Shown in pieces: positions 1-5,577 of a stretch of DNA of 7,412 bases (positions within the stretch are counted from its first letter, which is position 1; each line of letters opens with the position of its first letter). A program made the translations under genes and the position numbers. The DNA comes from an archaeon (GTDB taxonomy: Archaea; Nanobdellota; Nanobdellia; Woesearchaeales; JAGVOV01). The stretch spans positions 1-7,412 of the forward strand of contig JAGVOV010000072.1 in the NCBI GenBank assembly GCA_020052545.1, in the 5' to 3' direction. Below the pieces are notes generated by a model. That model saw only the letters and a list, made by a program, of their open reading frames with translations, did not search any database and was not told the DNA's origin.

Positions 1-99
1 AAACTTGCCGATAAGCTTTGCAACCTGCGCGTTGTTTGCCCAGAGCATCGCCATGAAGGCTGCGCCGGCGACGAAACTTTTTGTTTTTCCAAATGCCAT
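1..99 (-). CDS. 5' end of an unidentified small hydrophobic protein (partial)
   Basis: Thirty-three codons read leftwards from an ATG at 97-99 to the window edge without a stop. The visible N-terminus (MAFGKTKSFVAGAAFMAMLW...) is a short basic stretch followed by a hydrophobic, alanine- and methionine-rich segment, as in a signal anchor or one membrane helix; asparagine, glutamine and lysine follow. The start is well supported: AGAGGA lies 5 nt upstream, and a TATA-like box at 134-141 would place transcription start near 110, giving a leader of about 11 nt containing that site. It lies 48 bp downstream of the membrane-protein gene on the same strand and could also be read from that transcript. 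The family is not recognised. Confidence 0.6.
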   Translation of the reverse strand, partial: MAFGKTKSFVAGAAFMAMLWANNAQVAKLIGKF

Positions 100-133
100 T
101 GTTGTCCTCTTTTTATCTACACCTATTTTTGAT

Positions 134-141
134 ATTTATAT
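134..141 (-). promoter_or_regulatory. TATA box for the partial gene at the left edge
   Basis: On the minus strand the sequence reads ATATAAAT. Its centre is about 27 bp upstream of position 110, so the predicted transcript has an 11-nt leader beginning with AGAGGA. This is one of the few first genes here predicted to have a leader with a ribosome binding site. Confidence 0.4.
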
Positions 142-147
142 GTTTTG

Positions 148-783
148 CTATCTCTTCCAAAGGATGAATGCGAAAAGGCTCTCGAACAGGCTTGCCACCA
201 TTATGATTGCAGGTCCAAGGTTCTGCGGCGCAGCGATCGAGAGGAATGAGAAGACGATGAATTTCAGCACAAAGTAGAAAGGCAATATCACAGAGACTCT
301 TTCATATCTTTTGGCTATGAAGACGAAGAAAAGCACGAGGTTCAGCGCAGACCAGAGCAGAAAGATCCCAAGACCCACATAGAATATTATTATAGGCAGA
401 GAATCACTGAGAGACTGGACAAGGAGGTTGAGAAGAGCTAGGATGAAAATAGAGAAAAGATAGAAGCTTGGCGTCTTCCTGTGCTCATGCGCATGATGCT
501 CTTTGTGGTGCTCTTCATGAGACTTATGTTTTTCTTCAGATTCTTCAGCGACCTTTATCTCTACATAACCCTTGTTCTCATCATCAAATTCCTTCTCTTC
601 CTCTTTTTCCTCTTCCTTCTCCTGCTTCCTTATGTTAAGATATTCAAGATCGAGCTCTGGGACTGTCTTCCTTGCCCCATCTTTCGGTATGATGTCGGCC
701 TCCGCCTCGGCTTCTCTGATCTTCCTCAGTTCCTTGAGCTCAGAATTAAGCTTCTTCTCTATGGCCTTCCTCTTTTTCTGCAT
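148..783 (-). CDS. Four-helix membrane protein with acidic, histidine-rich N-terminal region
   Basis: This is a 211-residue protein of unrecognised family. Residues 1-30 are Lys/Glu-rich and heptad-like (probable coiled coil). Residues 54-71 are almost entirely Glu, Lys and Asp. Residues 86-101 contain eight histidines in sixteen positions, a possible metal-binding or pH-sensing tract. The C-terminal half holds about four hydrophobic segments (near 107-125, 130-157, 164-184 and 188-209), ending in a basic WKR. The charged half is probably cytoplasmic by the positive-inside rule, as an Arg-Lys pair stands just before helix 1. The start at 783 fits a leaderless mRNA: a TATA box centred at 810 lies 27 bp upstream. 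An AGGA 9 nt before the ATG is an alternative signal. It is divergent from the peptidase gene and 48 bp upstream of the partial gene. Low-complexity charge makes function prediction unsafe. Confidence 0.85.
   Translation of the reverse strand: MQKKRKAIEKKLNSELKELRKIREAEAEADIIPKDGARKTVPELDLEYLNIRKQEKEEEKEEEKEFDDENKGYVEIKVAEESEEKHKSHEEHHKEHHAHEHRKTPSFYLFSIFILALLNLLVQSLSDSLPIIIFYVGLGIFLLWSALNLVLFFVFIAKRYERVSVILPFYFVLKFIVFSFLSIAAPQNLGPAIIMVASLFESLFAFILWKR
589..623. repeat. 35-nt homopyrimidine/homopurine tract
   Basis: The plus strand is pyrimidine-only for 35 consecutive bases, so the minus (coding) strand is purine-only. It encodes the Glu/Lys run near residues 54-65 of the membrane protein. 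The amino acid bias explains the tract, but such sequence is also prone to slippage or triplex formation. Confidence 0.8.
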
Positions 784-805
784 TAAGCATTTCCTGTCTA
801 ATTTT

Positions 806-814
806 GTATATAAA
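806..814 (-). promoter_or_regulatory. TATA box for the membrane-protein gene
   Basis: The minus strand reads TTTATATAC. The centre (810) is 27 bp upstream of the ATG at 783, predicting a transcript that begins at the start codon. The motif is nearly symmetrical, so it could also drive the plus strand, with initiation near 836. Confidence 0.6.
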
Positions 815-837
815 GATTATGACTTTTTTGGCGCAGA

Positions 838-847
838 AGGATATCCT
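838..847. repeat. 10-bp perfect palindrome in a divergent intergenic region
   Basis: AGGATATCCT is perfectly self-complementary. It lies in the 109-bp gap between the divergent membrane-protein and peptidase genes, between the two predicted TATA boxes. It could be a dimeric regulator site, but one 10-bp palindrome may be chance. Confidence 0.3.
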
Positions 848-862
848 GCAGCATGAATTTGC

Positions 863-868
863 TTAATA
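863..868 (+). promoter_or_regulatory. Weak TATA-like box for the metallopeptidase gene
   Basis: TTAATA is centred about 27 bp upstream of the ATG at 893, the same spacing as the clear leaderless promoters in this window. The match is weak. The stronger symmetrical box at 806-814 would give a leader of about 57 nt instead. Confidence 0.3.
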
Positions 869-892
869 GCTTGAAGAGATTGACATTCAAAC

Positions 893-1720
893 ATGACATA
901 TATTTCCTACTGCGCATCATGCGCTCCTCAACTTGGCTCATTTTCAGGGTTAGAAAGCACAATACATTATTCCATGGCAAAAAGATATGATAATGATTTT
1001 GGCATTGGAAACACCATTGGTTTTGGCTATGATGCCCTTGACGCTGGAAACGCCGTGGATTTTGGAAGTTATAATGTATCCAATGGAAATTTATTTGAGA
1101 ATTTTGAATCAAGACTTTATCAATCCTCGAGTTTAGCGCCAGCATACAAAACTTCAGTGAGTAAATATCACATCAACACAACCACGACTTTTGACCACGG
1201 CAATTTCCTGAAACCTGAAAGGCCATTCGCGCGATTCATAAATTGCGTCGATGATGTGAAGGAAGCGATTGAGAAGACTTTTTTCCTCGCCACAGGATTG
1301 AAGATGCCGGAGGACATCTCGATAGCGATCTGCGACGAAGATAAGTTCAGGAAAGCGCTGGACTACAAAGGAGGAAGCTGGCATCCTTCGATACTTGGCT
1401 TCTCGGTCCAGCCGAATGAAGTCATAGTAAAATCTGATGACCTTGACAGACTGATGCTTACGATAGGCCATGAGATCGGTCACCTGATGTCAAAAAGCTT
1501 GAGAGATATCATAAAAGAGGAAGCAAAGGCTTTTGCTTTTGAGTTGGCTTGGATGAAGGCTATGAAAGAAAATGATATTCTTAATCTTGGAAGATCATTA
1601 ATTTTACCAAACCCCGCAGTCAACGGCATCCACGACAAAAGCCTGGAATTTGTCCTTGAAGGAATAAATTCAGGAAAGAAGCCTTTAGAATTATTTATGC
1701 AGCTCAGCTGCGATAGATAG
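893..1720 (+). CDS. HEIGH zinc metallopeptidase, ImmA/IrrE-like
   Basis: This 275-residue protein carries the zincin motif HEIGH at residues 193-197 (His193 and His197 bind zinc, Glu194 is the catalytic base). It is followed by EEAKAFAFELA at 209-219. The order HExGH, then Glu-Ala...Phe-Ala...Glu-Leu, resembles ImmA/IrrE peptidases, where the second Glu motif supplies the third zinc ligand (here Glu209 or Glu210). No signal peptide or membrane helix is evident, so a cytoplasmic enzyme is likely. Residues 30-100 are Gly/Asn/Asp/Ser-rich, probably disordered, with an in-frame duplication; the folded domain seems to begin near 112. The start is uncertain. ATG 893 fits a weak TATA box, while ATG 974 (Met28) lacks promoter or Shine-Dalgarno support. 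The end overlaps the convergent methyltransferase gene by 17 bp. Substrate is unknown; no helix-turn-helix partner, as is usual for ImmA, adjoins it. Confidence 0.8.
   Translation: MTYISYCASCAPQLGSFSGLESTIHYSMAKRYDNDFGIGNTIGFGYDALDAGNAVDFGSYNVSNGNLFENFESRLYQSSSLAPAYKTSVSKYHINTTTTFDHGNFLKPERPFARFINCVDDVKEAIEKTFFLATGLKMPEDISIAICDEDKFRKALDYKGGSWHPSILGFSVQPNEVIVKSDDLDRLMLTIGHEIGHLMSKSLRDIIKEEAKAFAFELAWMKAMKENDILNLGRSLILPNPAVNGIHDKSLEFVLEGINSGKKPLELFMQLSCDR
1006..1065 (+). repeat. In-frame tandem duplication inside the metallopeptidase N-terminal tail
   Basis: Two 21-bp copies, 1006-1026 and 1045-1065, match at 17 of 21 positions and start 39 bp (13 codons) apart. They encode the similar peptides GNTIGFG and GNAVDFG. 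This suggests that part of the low-complexity tail arose by local duplication. Confidence 0.6.
1699..1711. repeat. Short inverted repeat at the convergent stop codons
   Basis: GCAGCTCAGCTGC is a perfect inverted repeat with a single central base (practical stem GCAG/CTGC). It covers the TGA of the methyltransferase and lies just before the TAG of the peptidase. It could assist transcript ending in both directions, but it is short and has no adjoining T-run. Confidence 0.3.
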
Positions 1721-2243
1721 TCATCAATGTCCCGTTTACGTCGAAAGTCTGCTCTCTCGTGAGGCCAAGGGGGTGATGCATCGGGCCGTGGACGATAAGC
1801 TTCCCTTTGAGCTCATCCTTGAACTTGTTGTCGAGCTGCTGATGCTGCTTGTCCGGATACCAATAGACATAGTCATAATTGCTCAGGTCGTGCTGCATGA
1901 AATTGCCTTTCATAAGGTTTGCTTTGTGCACATGGGGGATATGCATCAGCTTATTCCTCATCTGCTGCGCATGGTTCATCAATTCATCATCATGCTCGAT
2001 ACCGTGAGCGTTAGTGAAAAGAGAGGCTATGAACACTACCTTGCCGTCGCCGCTGCCCATATCAAGGAAGCTCTTTGATTTCTGCAGCTGAATCTTCTTG
2101 AAGAGCTCATAGGCATCATCTGAGGCAGACATTACCCAGTGGCCGACGCCTGTATCTTTGTACGGAACTTTGCCCTGCAGCATCATATCTTTGTAGAAGT
2201 CATTGTAGGCCTGCCTTATCATGACAAAGTGCTCTGGAAACAT
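1704..2243 (-). CDS. Class I SAM-dependent methyltransferase
   Basis: This 179-residue protein has a Rossmann-type methyltransferase core. Motif I is FLDMGSGDGK at residues 59-68, the glycine-rich SAM loop. An acidic residue after strand 2 (Glu83 in GIEHDDEL) would bind the SAM ribose. Motif IV is replaced by YDYVYWYP at 123-130, at the end of strand 4. About 55 helical residues precede the core and the C-terminus is short. The substrate cannot be told from sequence; such small stand-alone enzymes modify proteins, RNA or small molecules. The start at 2243 is supported by a strong TATA box centred 26 bp upstream (leaderless). Met8, with no such support, is an alternative. It is transcribed alone, downstream of the thioredoxin operon on the same strand, and overlaps the peptidase gene tail to tail. 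Confidence 0.85.
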   Translation of the reverse strand: MFPEHFVMIRQAYNDFYKDMMLQGKVPYKDTGVGHWVMSASDDAYELFKKIQLQKSKSFLDMGSGDGKVVFIASLFTNAHGIEHDDELMNHAQQMRNKLMHIPHVHKANLMKGNFMQHDLSNYDYVYWYPDKQHQQLDNKFKDELKGKLIVHGPMHHPLGLTREQTFDVNGTLMTIYRS

Positions 2244-2264
2244 TATAGAGAATAATAAAAGAAG

Positions 2265-2273
2265 TTATATAAA
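2265..2273 (-). promoter_or_regulatory. TATA box for the methyltransferase gene
   Basis: The minus strand reads TTTATATAA, centred 26 bp before ATG 2243. It directly follows the thioredoxin stop codon, and the five-T run at 2271-2275 on the minus strand may also act as the terminator of the upstream operon. Terminator and promoter would then share the same 20 bp. Confidence 0.65.
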
Positions 2274-2280
2274 AATATTG

Positions 2281-2604
2281 TTAAATTTTCTTCAAAACCT
2301 CTTCGACTTTCTTCTTCAGGGCATCTTTCCCTAGCGCTCCGACAATCCTGTCGATCTCCTCGCCTTTGTTGAAGAATATCAATGTCGGAATCCCGCGAAT
2401 GCCGAACTGCGACGGGATGCCCATGTTCTCGTCAGTGTTCATCTTGGCGAACTTCATCCTCTTCGCAAAATCTTTGGACAGCTCTTCAAAGCCCGGTCCC
2501 ATCATCTTGCATGGGCCGCACCATGGCGCCCAGAAATCTACTACAACGGGCATTGTCTTGTCATGGGTCTCCTTCTCAAAATTGTTCTCATTAAGTTCAA
2601 GCAT
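2281..2604 (-). CDS. trxA: Thioredoxin
   Basis: This is a 107-residue single-domain thioredoxin of normal length. The redox motif WCGPC places the reactive cysteines at 29 and 32. The buried acid Asp23 sits six residues before the first cysteine, as in E. coli Trx, and the cis-proline is Pro73 (GIPTLIFF). It reduces disulfides in cytoplasmic proteins, normally with electrons from a thioredoxin reductase, which is not in this window. ATG 2604 is preferred over an in-frame GTG at 2613 because GGTGA (2610-2614) lies 5 nt before the ATG and contains the GTG itself. The start overlaps the glutamate dehydrogenase stop by 8 bp (ATGCTTGA), implying translational coupling. It is the last gene of the four-gene operon. 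Confidence 0.95.
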   Translation of the reverse strand: MLELNENNFEKETHDKTMPVVVDFWAPWCGPCKMMGPGFEELSKDFAKRMKFAKMNTDENMGIPSQFGIRGIPTLIFFNKGEEIDRIVGALGKDALKKKVEEVLKKI

Positions 2605-3826
2605 TCTTCTCACCTTTCATTGCGTCAGCAATCCTGCCGACGGCAACGACATATGCTGCCTCGCGCAATGTTATTCTCCTTTGATTTGAGGTAAAGTAGA
2701 GATTATTAAATGCTTCGGTTATCTTGGTCTTCAGCTCTTTGTCGAACTTACTGGCATCCCATCTCTCATCCTTCTTGTTCTGCACCCATTCAAAATAGCT
2801 GCCCATGACTCCGCCTGAGTTGGCGAGCACATCTGGCACAATTATTGTCTTGCCTTTCAGAATCTCATCGGCTTCCGGCGCTGTCGGCCCGTTGGCCAAT
2901 TCCAGTATCAGCTTTGCCTTTATCTTGCCCGCGTTCTCACTTGTTATCTGGTTCTCCAAAGCTGCTGGGATCAATATGCTGCATTCTGTCTCAAAGATGC
3001 TCTTGTCTGTCTGTTTCGCTCCTGGAAATCCGAGGACTGAGCCAGTCTTCTCCTTGAATTCAGCAAGCTTCACGACATCAATGCCTTCGGGATTTATAAT
3101 CTCCCCTCTTGAATCAGCGATAGCCACTATCCTGTAGCCTCGCTCATGCAATATCTTCGCAGCCCAGCTTCCTGCATTGCCAAAACCTTGGATTGCCACA
3201 GTCTTCTCCTTTATGCCATACACCTTGACAGCCTCCTCGAGAACATAGACGCCGCCAAGCGCAGTAGAATTGTCCCTGCCTATGCTGCCGCCTTTGTCTA
3301 AAGGTTTCCCCGTTATGACAGCAGGATCATATTTTCCTCTTAACTTCCCGAATTCATCTGCCATCCACGCCATCATCTCAGGCGTCGTGTAGACATCAGG
3401 GGCCGGAATATCAACATCAGAGCCTATGTCTGAATGTATAGCTTTTATGTAAGCCCTGCTCAAAGCTTCAAGCTCTTCCTTGTCAAGCTTCTTAGGATCG
3501 ACAGTCACGCCGCCCTTGCCGCCGCCGAACGGGACGTTGCAGACAGCGTTCTTTATCGTCATCCAGAAAGACAGCGCTTTCACCTCATCGATGTCCACAT
3601 TGGGATGAAACCTTATGCCGCCCTTGAATGGGCCTCTGGAATTGTTATACTGGACACGATAGCCGTGGAATGTCCTGATTCCAGACTTGGTCTTCACCCG
3701 GAAATGCACATCAATGATCTTCTGCGGGTTTGACAATGCCTCTGTTATCCAGGGCTCGAGCTTCAGCATCTCCGCGCTCTTCTTCAGCTGCTTCATCGCA
3801 TTCTCAAACGGGCTCATGCTGCTCAT
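2597..3826 (-). CDS. gdhA: Glutamate dehydrogenase (NAD(P)-dependent, hexameric type)
   Basis: This enzyme interconverts glutamate and 2-oxoglutarate plus ammonia using NAD(P). The 409 residues are slightly fewer than the roughly 420 of hyperthermophile enzymes, and the protein appears complete. Lys68 (GPFKGG), Lys92, catalytic Lys104 (GGGKGG) and Asp144 (PAPDV) have exactly the spacing of Lys89, Lys113, Lys125 and Asp165 of the Clostridium symbiosum enzyme. The nucleotide fold shows GFGNAG at 214-219. IADSRG follows the second strand, as in archaeal homologues; NAD versus NADP preference cannot be settled by eye. ATG 3826 is favoured by AGGA 7 nt upstream; Met4 is the alternative. The first codons overlap the NYN gene by 23 bp. 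As third gene of the operon it depends on read-through from the zinc-ribbon promoter; no internal promoter is seen. Confidence 0.97.
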   Translation of the reverse strand: MSSMSPFENAMKQLKKSAEMLKLEPWITEALSNPQKIIDVHFRVKTKSGIRTFHGYRVQYNNSRGPFKGGIRFHPNVDIDEVKALSFWMTIKNAVCNVPFGGGKGGVTVDPKKLDKEELEALSRAYIKAIHSDIGSDVDIPAPDVYTTPEMMAWMADEFGKLRGKYDPAVITGKPLDKGGSIGRDNSTALGGVYVLEEAVKVYGIKEKTVAIQGFGNAGSWAAKILHERGYRIVAIADSRGEIINPEGIDVVKLAEFKEKTGSVLGFPGAKQTDKSIFETECSILIPAALENQITSENAGKIKAKLILELANGPTAPEADEILKGKTIIVPDVLANSGGVMGSYFEWVQNKKDERWDASKFDKELKTKITEAFNNLYFTSNQRRITLREAAYVVAVGRIADAMKGEKNA

Positions 3827-4370
3827 TCTTCTGTCCTGCTTCCTTCATCTTGACTTTCTGGAAGTATCTCCTGTCAGGGATAAGGAACTTTTTCTTGTTC
3901 TTGTCCATGTCAGTGAATAGGTCTGCGCTGTCCACGAGCTTCCCGCTTGTTGTCGGCGCGAATGATATCACTTCCACCCTGCAGCCCATCGACTTCAATG
4001 AATCAAGAAGCTCCTTGAAATCGCCGTCGCCGGAAACTAAGACAATTGTATCAAGCTTTGGCGCCATCCTTATCATGTCCATCGCGATGCCAATGTCCCA
4101 GTCGCCCTTTTTGGCTCCGCCATAGAAGATTTGGAGATCCTTCTGCCTGACTTCAAAGCCTATATTTGTAAGCGCGTCAAAGAAATTCACTTCTTCCTTC
4201 ACATCTGCCTTTATCACATAAGCAAAAGCCCTTATGAGGCGCCTGCCTGCTACAGCCTCTTGTAATATCGCACGAAAATTGACCTTGCTCGCATAGAGCT
4301 GCTTTGCGCTGTAATACATGTTCTGCACATCGATAAAGACCCCAACTTTCTGTTCCTTATTCTGGACCAT
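3804..4370 (-). CDS. NYN/LabA-type (DUF88) PIN-like nuclease
   Basis: This 188-residue protein of the NYN superfamily (LabA/DUF88, PIN-like fold) is a predicted metal-dependent ribonuclease. The acidic residues are in the expected places: Asp14 (FIDVQN) after strand 1, Asp90, Asp92 and Asp98 in KGDWDIGIAMD, and Asp115/Asp117 in SGDGDF. The domain ends near residue 150. A Lys-rich tail of about 38 residues follows (DKNKKKF...) and may bind RNA. ATG 4370 is chosen; it lies 2 nt after the zinc-ribbon stop. Two in-frame GTG codons (4379 and 4376) are alternatives, the second forming a GTGA overlap with that stop. GGTGA occurs twice upstream (4381-4385 and 4373-4377). The 3' end overlaps glutamate dehydrogenase. 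RNA substrate and biological role are unknown. Confidence 0.9.
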   Translation of the reverse strand: MVQNKEQKVGVFIDVQNMYYSAKQLYASKVNFRAILQEAVAGRRLIRAFAYVIKADVKEEVNFFDALTNIGFEVRQKDLQIFYGGAKKGDWDIGIAMDMIRMAPKLDTIVLVSGDGDFKELLDSLKSMGCRVEVISFAPTTSGKLVDSADLFTDMDKNKKKFLIPDRRYFQKVKMKEAGQKNEQHEPV

Positions 4371-4372
4371 TT

Positions 4373-4513
4373 TCACCACGTCACCACTTTTTCTTCAAAG
4401 CCGCAGTCGGAGCAAAGCAATACTCCTTGCTTGAACTTCAACGCCTTGCTGCCGCATCTCGGGCAAGTCTGGCTGCCCATCTTGCTCGCAAAATCTGAGA
4501 GTCTGTCCCCCAT
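4373..4513 (-). CDS. 46-residue zinc-ribbon protein
   Basis: This small gene encodes 46 residues with two CxxC knuckles: Cys17-Cys20 (TCPRCG) and Cys34-Cys37 (LCSDCGFE), separated by a 13-residue strand-rich linker. That is a complete minimal zinc ribbon of the kind found in transcription factors and RNA-binding or ribosome-associated proteins. Residues 1-15 are a short, probably helical tail (MGDRLSDFASKMG). The start is supported by a TATA box centred 26 bp upstream, predicting a leaderless mRNA. It is the first gene of the operon, and its stop lies 2 nt before the NYN nuclease start, so the two are probably made together. By itself it has no enzymatic motif; an accessory or targeting role for the nuclease is inference. 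The gene is easily missed for its size. Confidence 0.85.
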   Translation of the reverse strand: MGDRLSDFASKMGSQTCPRCGSKALKFKQGVLLCSDCGFEEKVVTW

Positions 4514-4534
4514 AAGAATGCTGATGACCCAGAA

Positions 4535-4543
4535 GTTTATAAA
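4535..4543 (-). promoter_or_regulatory. TATA box of the zinc ribbon-NYN-gdhA-trxA operon
   Basis: The minus strand reads TTTATAAAC, centred 26 bp before the zinc-ribbon ATG at 4513. It is the only promoter seen for the four-gene operon. Only 13 bp separate it from the outward-facing box at 4557-4565, so the two upstream BRE regions would adjoin or overlap. Confidence 0.65.
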
Positions 4544-4556
4544 ATTAGTGGTAAAC

Positions 4557-4565
4557 TATTTATAC
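4557..4565 (+). promoter_or_regulatory. TATA box of the two-helix membrane-protein gene
   Basis: TATTTATAC is centred 27 bp upstream of the ATG at 4588. This argues for 4588 rather than the in-frame ATGs at 4576 and 4579, which would lie upstream of the predicted transcription start. Confidence 0.6.
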
Positions 4566-4587
4566 TTTCTTTGATATGATGCCTAAC

Positions 4588-5001
4588 ATGAGTTTCAGGC
4601 CGAGTGAACAGGTGCCGGTTGGCGATAATGATCCCACCAATCCTAAGGCGGAGAGAGAATTCGAGCACATACAGGAAAACAAGAAGACAAGGGAGCATGC
4701 CATCGAGGCAAGGCTTCAGGGCTATGAAACAATAGACGAAGAGAAGTACGACAGCAAGGAGAAGCTCATCAGTGCGCAGGAAAACTATATGGAAGGGATC
4801 TATCCCCTAGTCCTGGGTTTTCTAGGTTTTGTGACGACAGGATTGAGCATAATGAATGGCTATCAGCAAGTGCCTTTATTCATAGGTCTTGTCGTGCTTC
4901 TTATTGGGGCTTACTGGCATATACATGTCAACCTGAAGAAAAGGCTCAGGGCAGAAAATAAGATGCATGATGTCGATGAGCTTGAAGGCTCAAGCAGGTA
5001 G
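4588..5001 (+). CDS. Two-helix membrane protein with charged N-terminal region
   Basis: This is a 137-residue protein of unrecognised family. Residues 1-68 are hydrophilic and rich in Glu, Lys and Gln, mostly helical in character. Two membrane segments follow (about 71-89 and 95-113), joined by a tight NGYQQ turn. The tail is short and basic then acidic (KKRLR near 117-121), so both ends are probably cytoplasmic. The start is set by promoter spacing: ATG 4588 is 27 bp from the TATA centre, whereas ATGs at 4576 and 4579 would fall before the predicted transcript. The gene is divergent from the zinc ribbon-NYN operon with a 74-bp shared control region. Its last 12 bp overlap the end of the convergent DUF655 gene. 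No catalytic motif is visible. Confidence 0.8.
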   Translation: MSFRPSEQVPVGDNDPTNPKAEREFEHIQENKKTREHAIEARLQGYETIDEEKYDSKEKLISAQENYMEGIYPLVLGFLGFVTTGLSIMNGYQQVPLFIGLVVLLIGAYWHIHVNLKKRLRAENKMHDVDELEGSSR

Positions 5002-5577
5002 CCTTGCTTCTACAAAGAGATAGTGCTTCTCCTGGCCCATCAGCTCCAGCATTATCCTCTTCACGATTATGTTCTCGGGCTCAGGCATGAGCTTCACCCT
5101 GCTCTTTAAGTCATCAAAGCTCACGAAAGGGGCCTCATCTCTCAGCTCTATTATCTGCCACATGTGCTTCTTTCCAAGGCCCGGAAGCAGCTCGAGCTGA
5201 TGCATCCTTGTTGTGAGGGGCTGGCTCGTGTTGAAAAATTCAACAAAACGGGCCTCGTTGAGCTTGACTAATTCTTTCAAGACAACATTGAGCTCCGATT
5301 TGGCCGTCTCTGTGAGCTTGTCTACGACAAGCTTTCCCTTGATATGATGTATCTTGTCCCTTTTTCCTTCACCTATGTAGATCTCGTCATGAGGCTGAAG
5401 GAAAACGTCTTTCTTCGGCACAAGCTCAAGCAACAAGAAATGCTCTTTGCCTATCGCTTGAGCAATCGGTGTCTTTATGTGGCTAGGCCTGGGGTCAAAC
5501 GGATAGCCATTCGGCAGGAAATCTAGGATGACTGCTTGCTCTTCCTTGATGAAATGTTCTTCCTGCATTTTCTCCAT
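4990..5577 (-). CDS. DUF655 family protein (COG1491), helix-hairpin-helix
   Basis: This 195-residue archaeal protein is recognised as DUF655 by its opening (AVILDFLPNGYP near residues 15-26), its OB-like middle (DEIYIGEGKRDKIHHI, 64-79) and a helix-hairpin-helix LLPGLGKKHMWQI at 130-142, a nucleic-acid-binding element. The family is annotated as a predicted RNA-binding protein, and its gene commonly sits with rpl21e, rpoF and ksgA in archaea. Here it follows rpl21e and rpoF, but the next gene is a convergent membrane protein instead of ksgA. The start is either ATG 5577 (GAGG only one base away, too close) or ATG 5568, which has GGAG three bases upstream. A 134-bp gap separates it from rpoF and may hold its own promoter. 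The exact molecular role is not established to my knowledge. Confidence 0.9.
   Translation of the reverse strand: MEKMQEEHFIKEEQAVILDFLPNGYPFDPRPSHIKTPIAQAIGKEHFLLLELVPKKDVFLQPHDEIYIGEGKRDKIHHIKGKLVVDKLTETAKSELNVVLKELVKLNEARFVEFFNTSQPLTTRMHQLELLPGLGKKHMWQIIELRDEAPFVSFDDLKSRVKLMPEPENIIVKRIMLELMGQEKHYLFVEARLPA

Noticed and set aside
481..856. Two plus-strand reading frames rich in Leu/Phe or Ser
   Set aside because: They are the complement of the Lys/Glu/His-rich coding sequence of the minus-strand membrane protein; the composition follows from the purine-rich coding strand.
798..1145. Minus-strand frame opposite the peptidase N-terminal tail
   Set aside because: Gln/His/Asn-rich translation without domain features, opposite a better-supported gene and overlapping the divergent control region.
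2366..4125. Several plus-strand frames of 60-130 residues
   Set aside because: All lie opposite thioredoxin, glutamate dehydrogenase or the NYN gene, which are identified by catalytic motifs.
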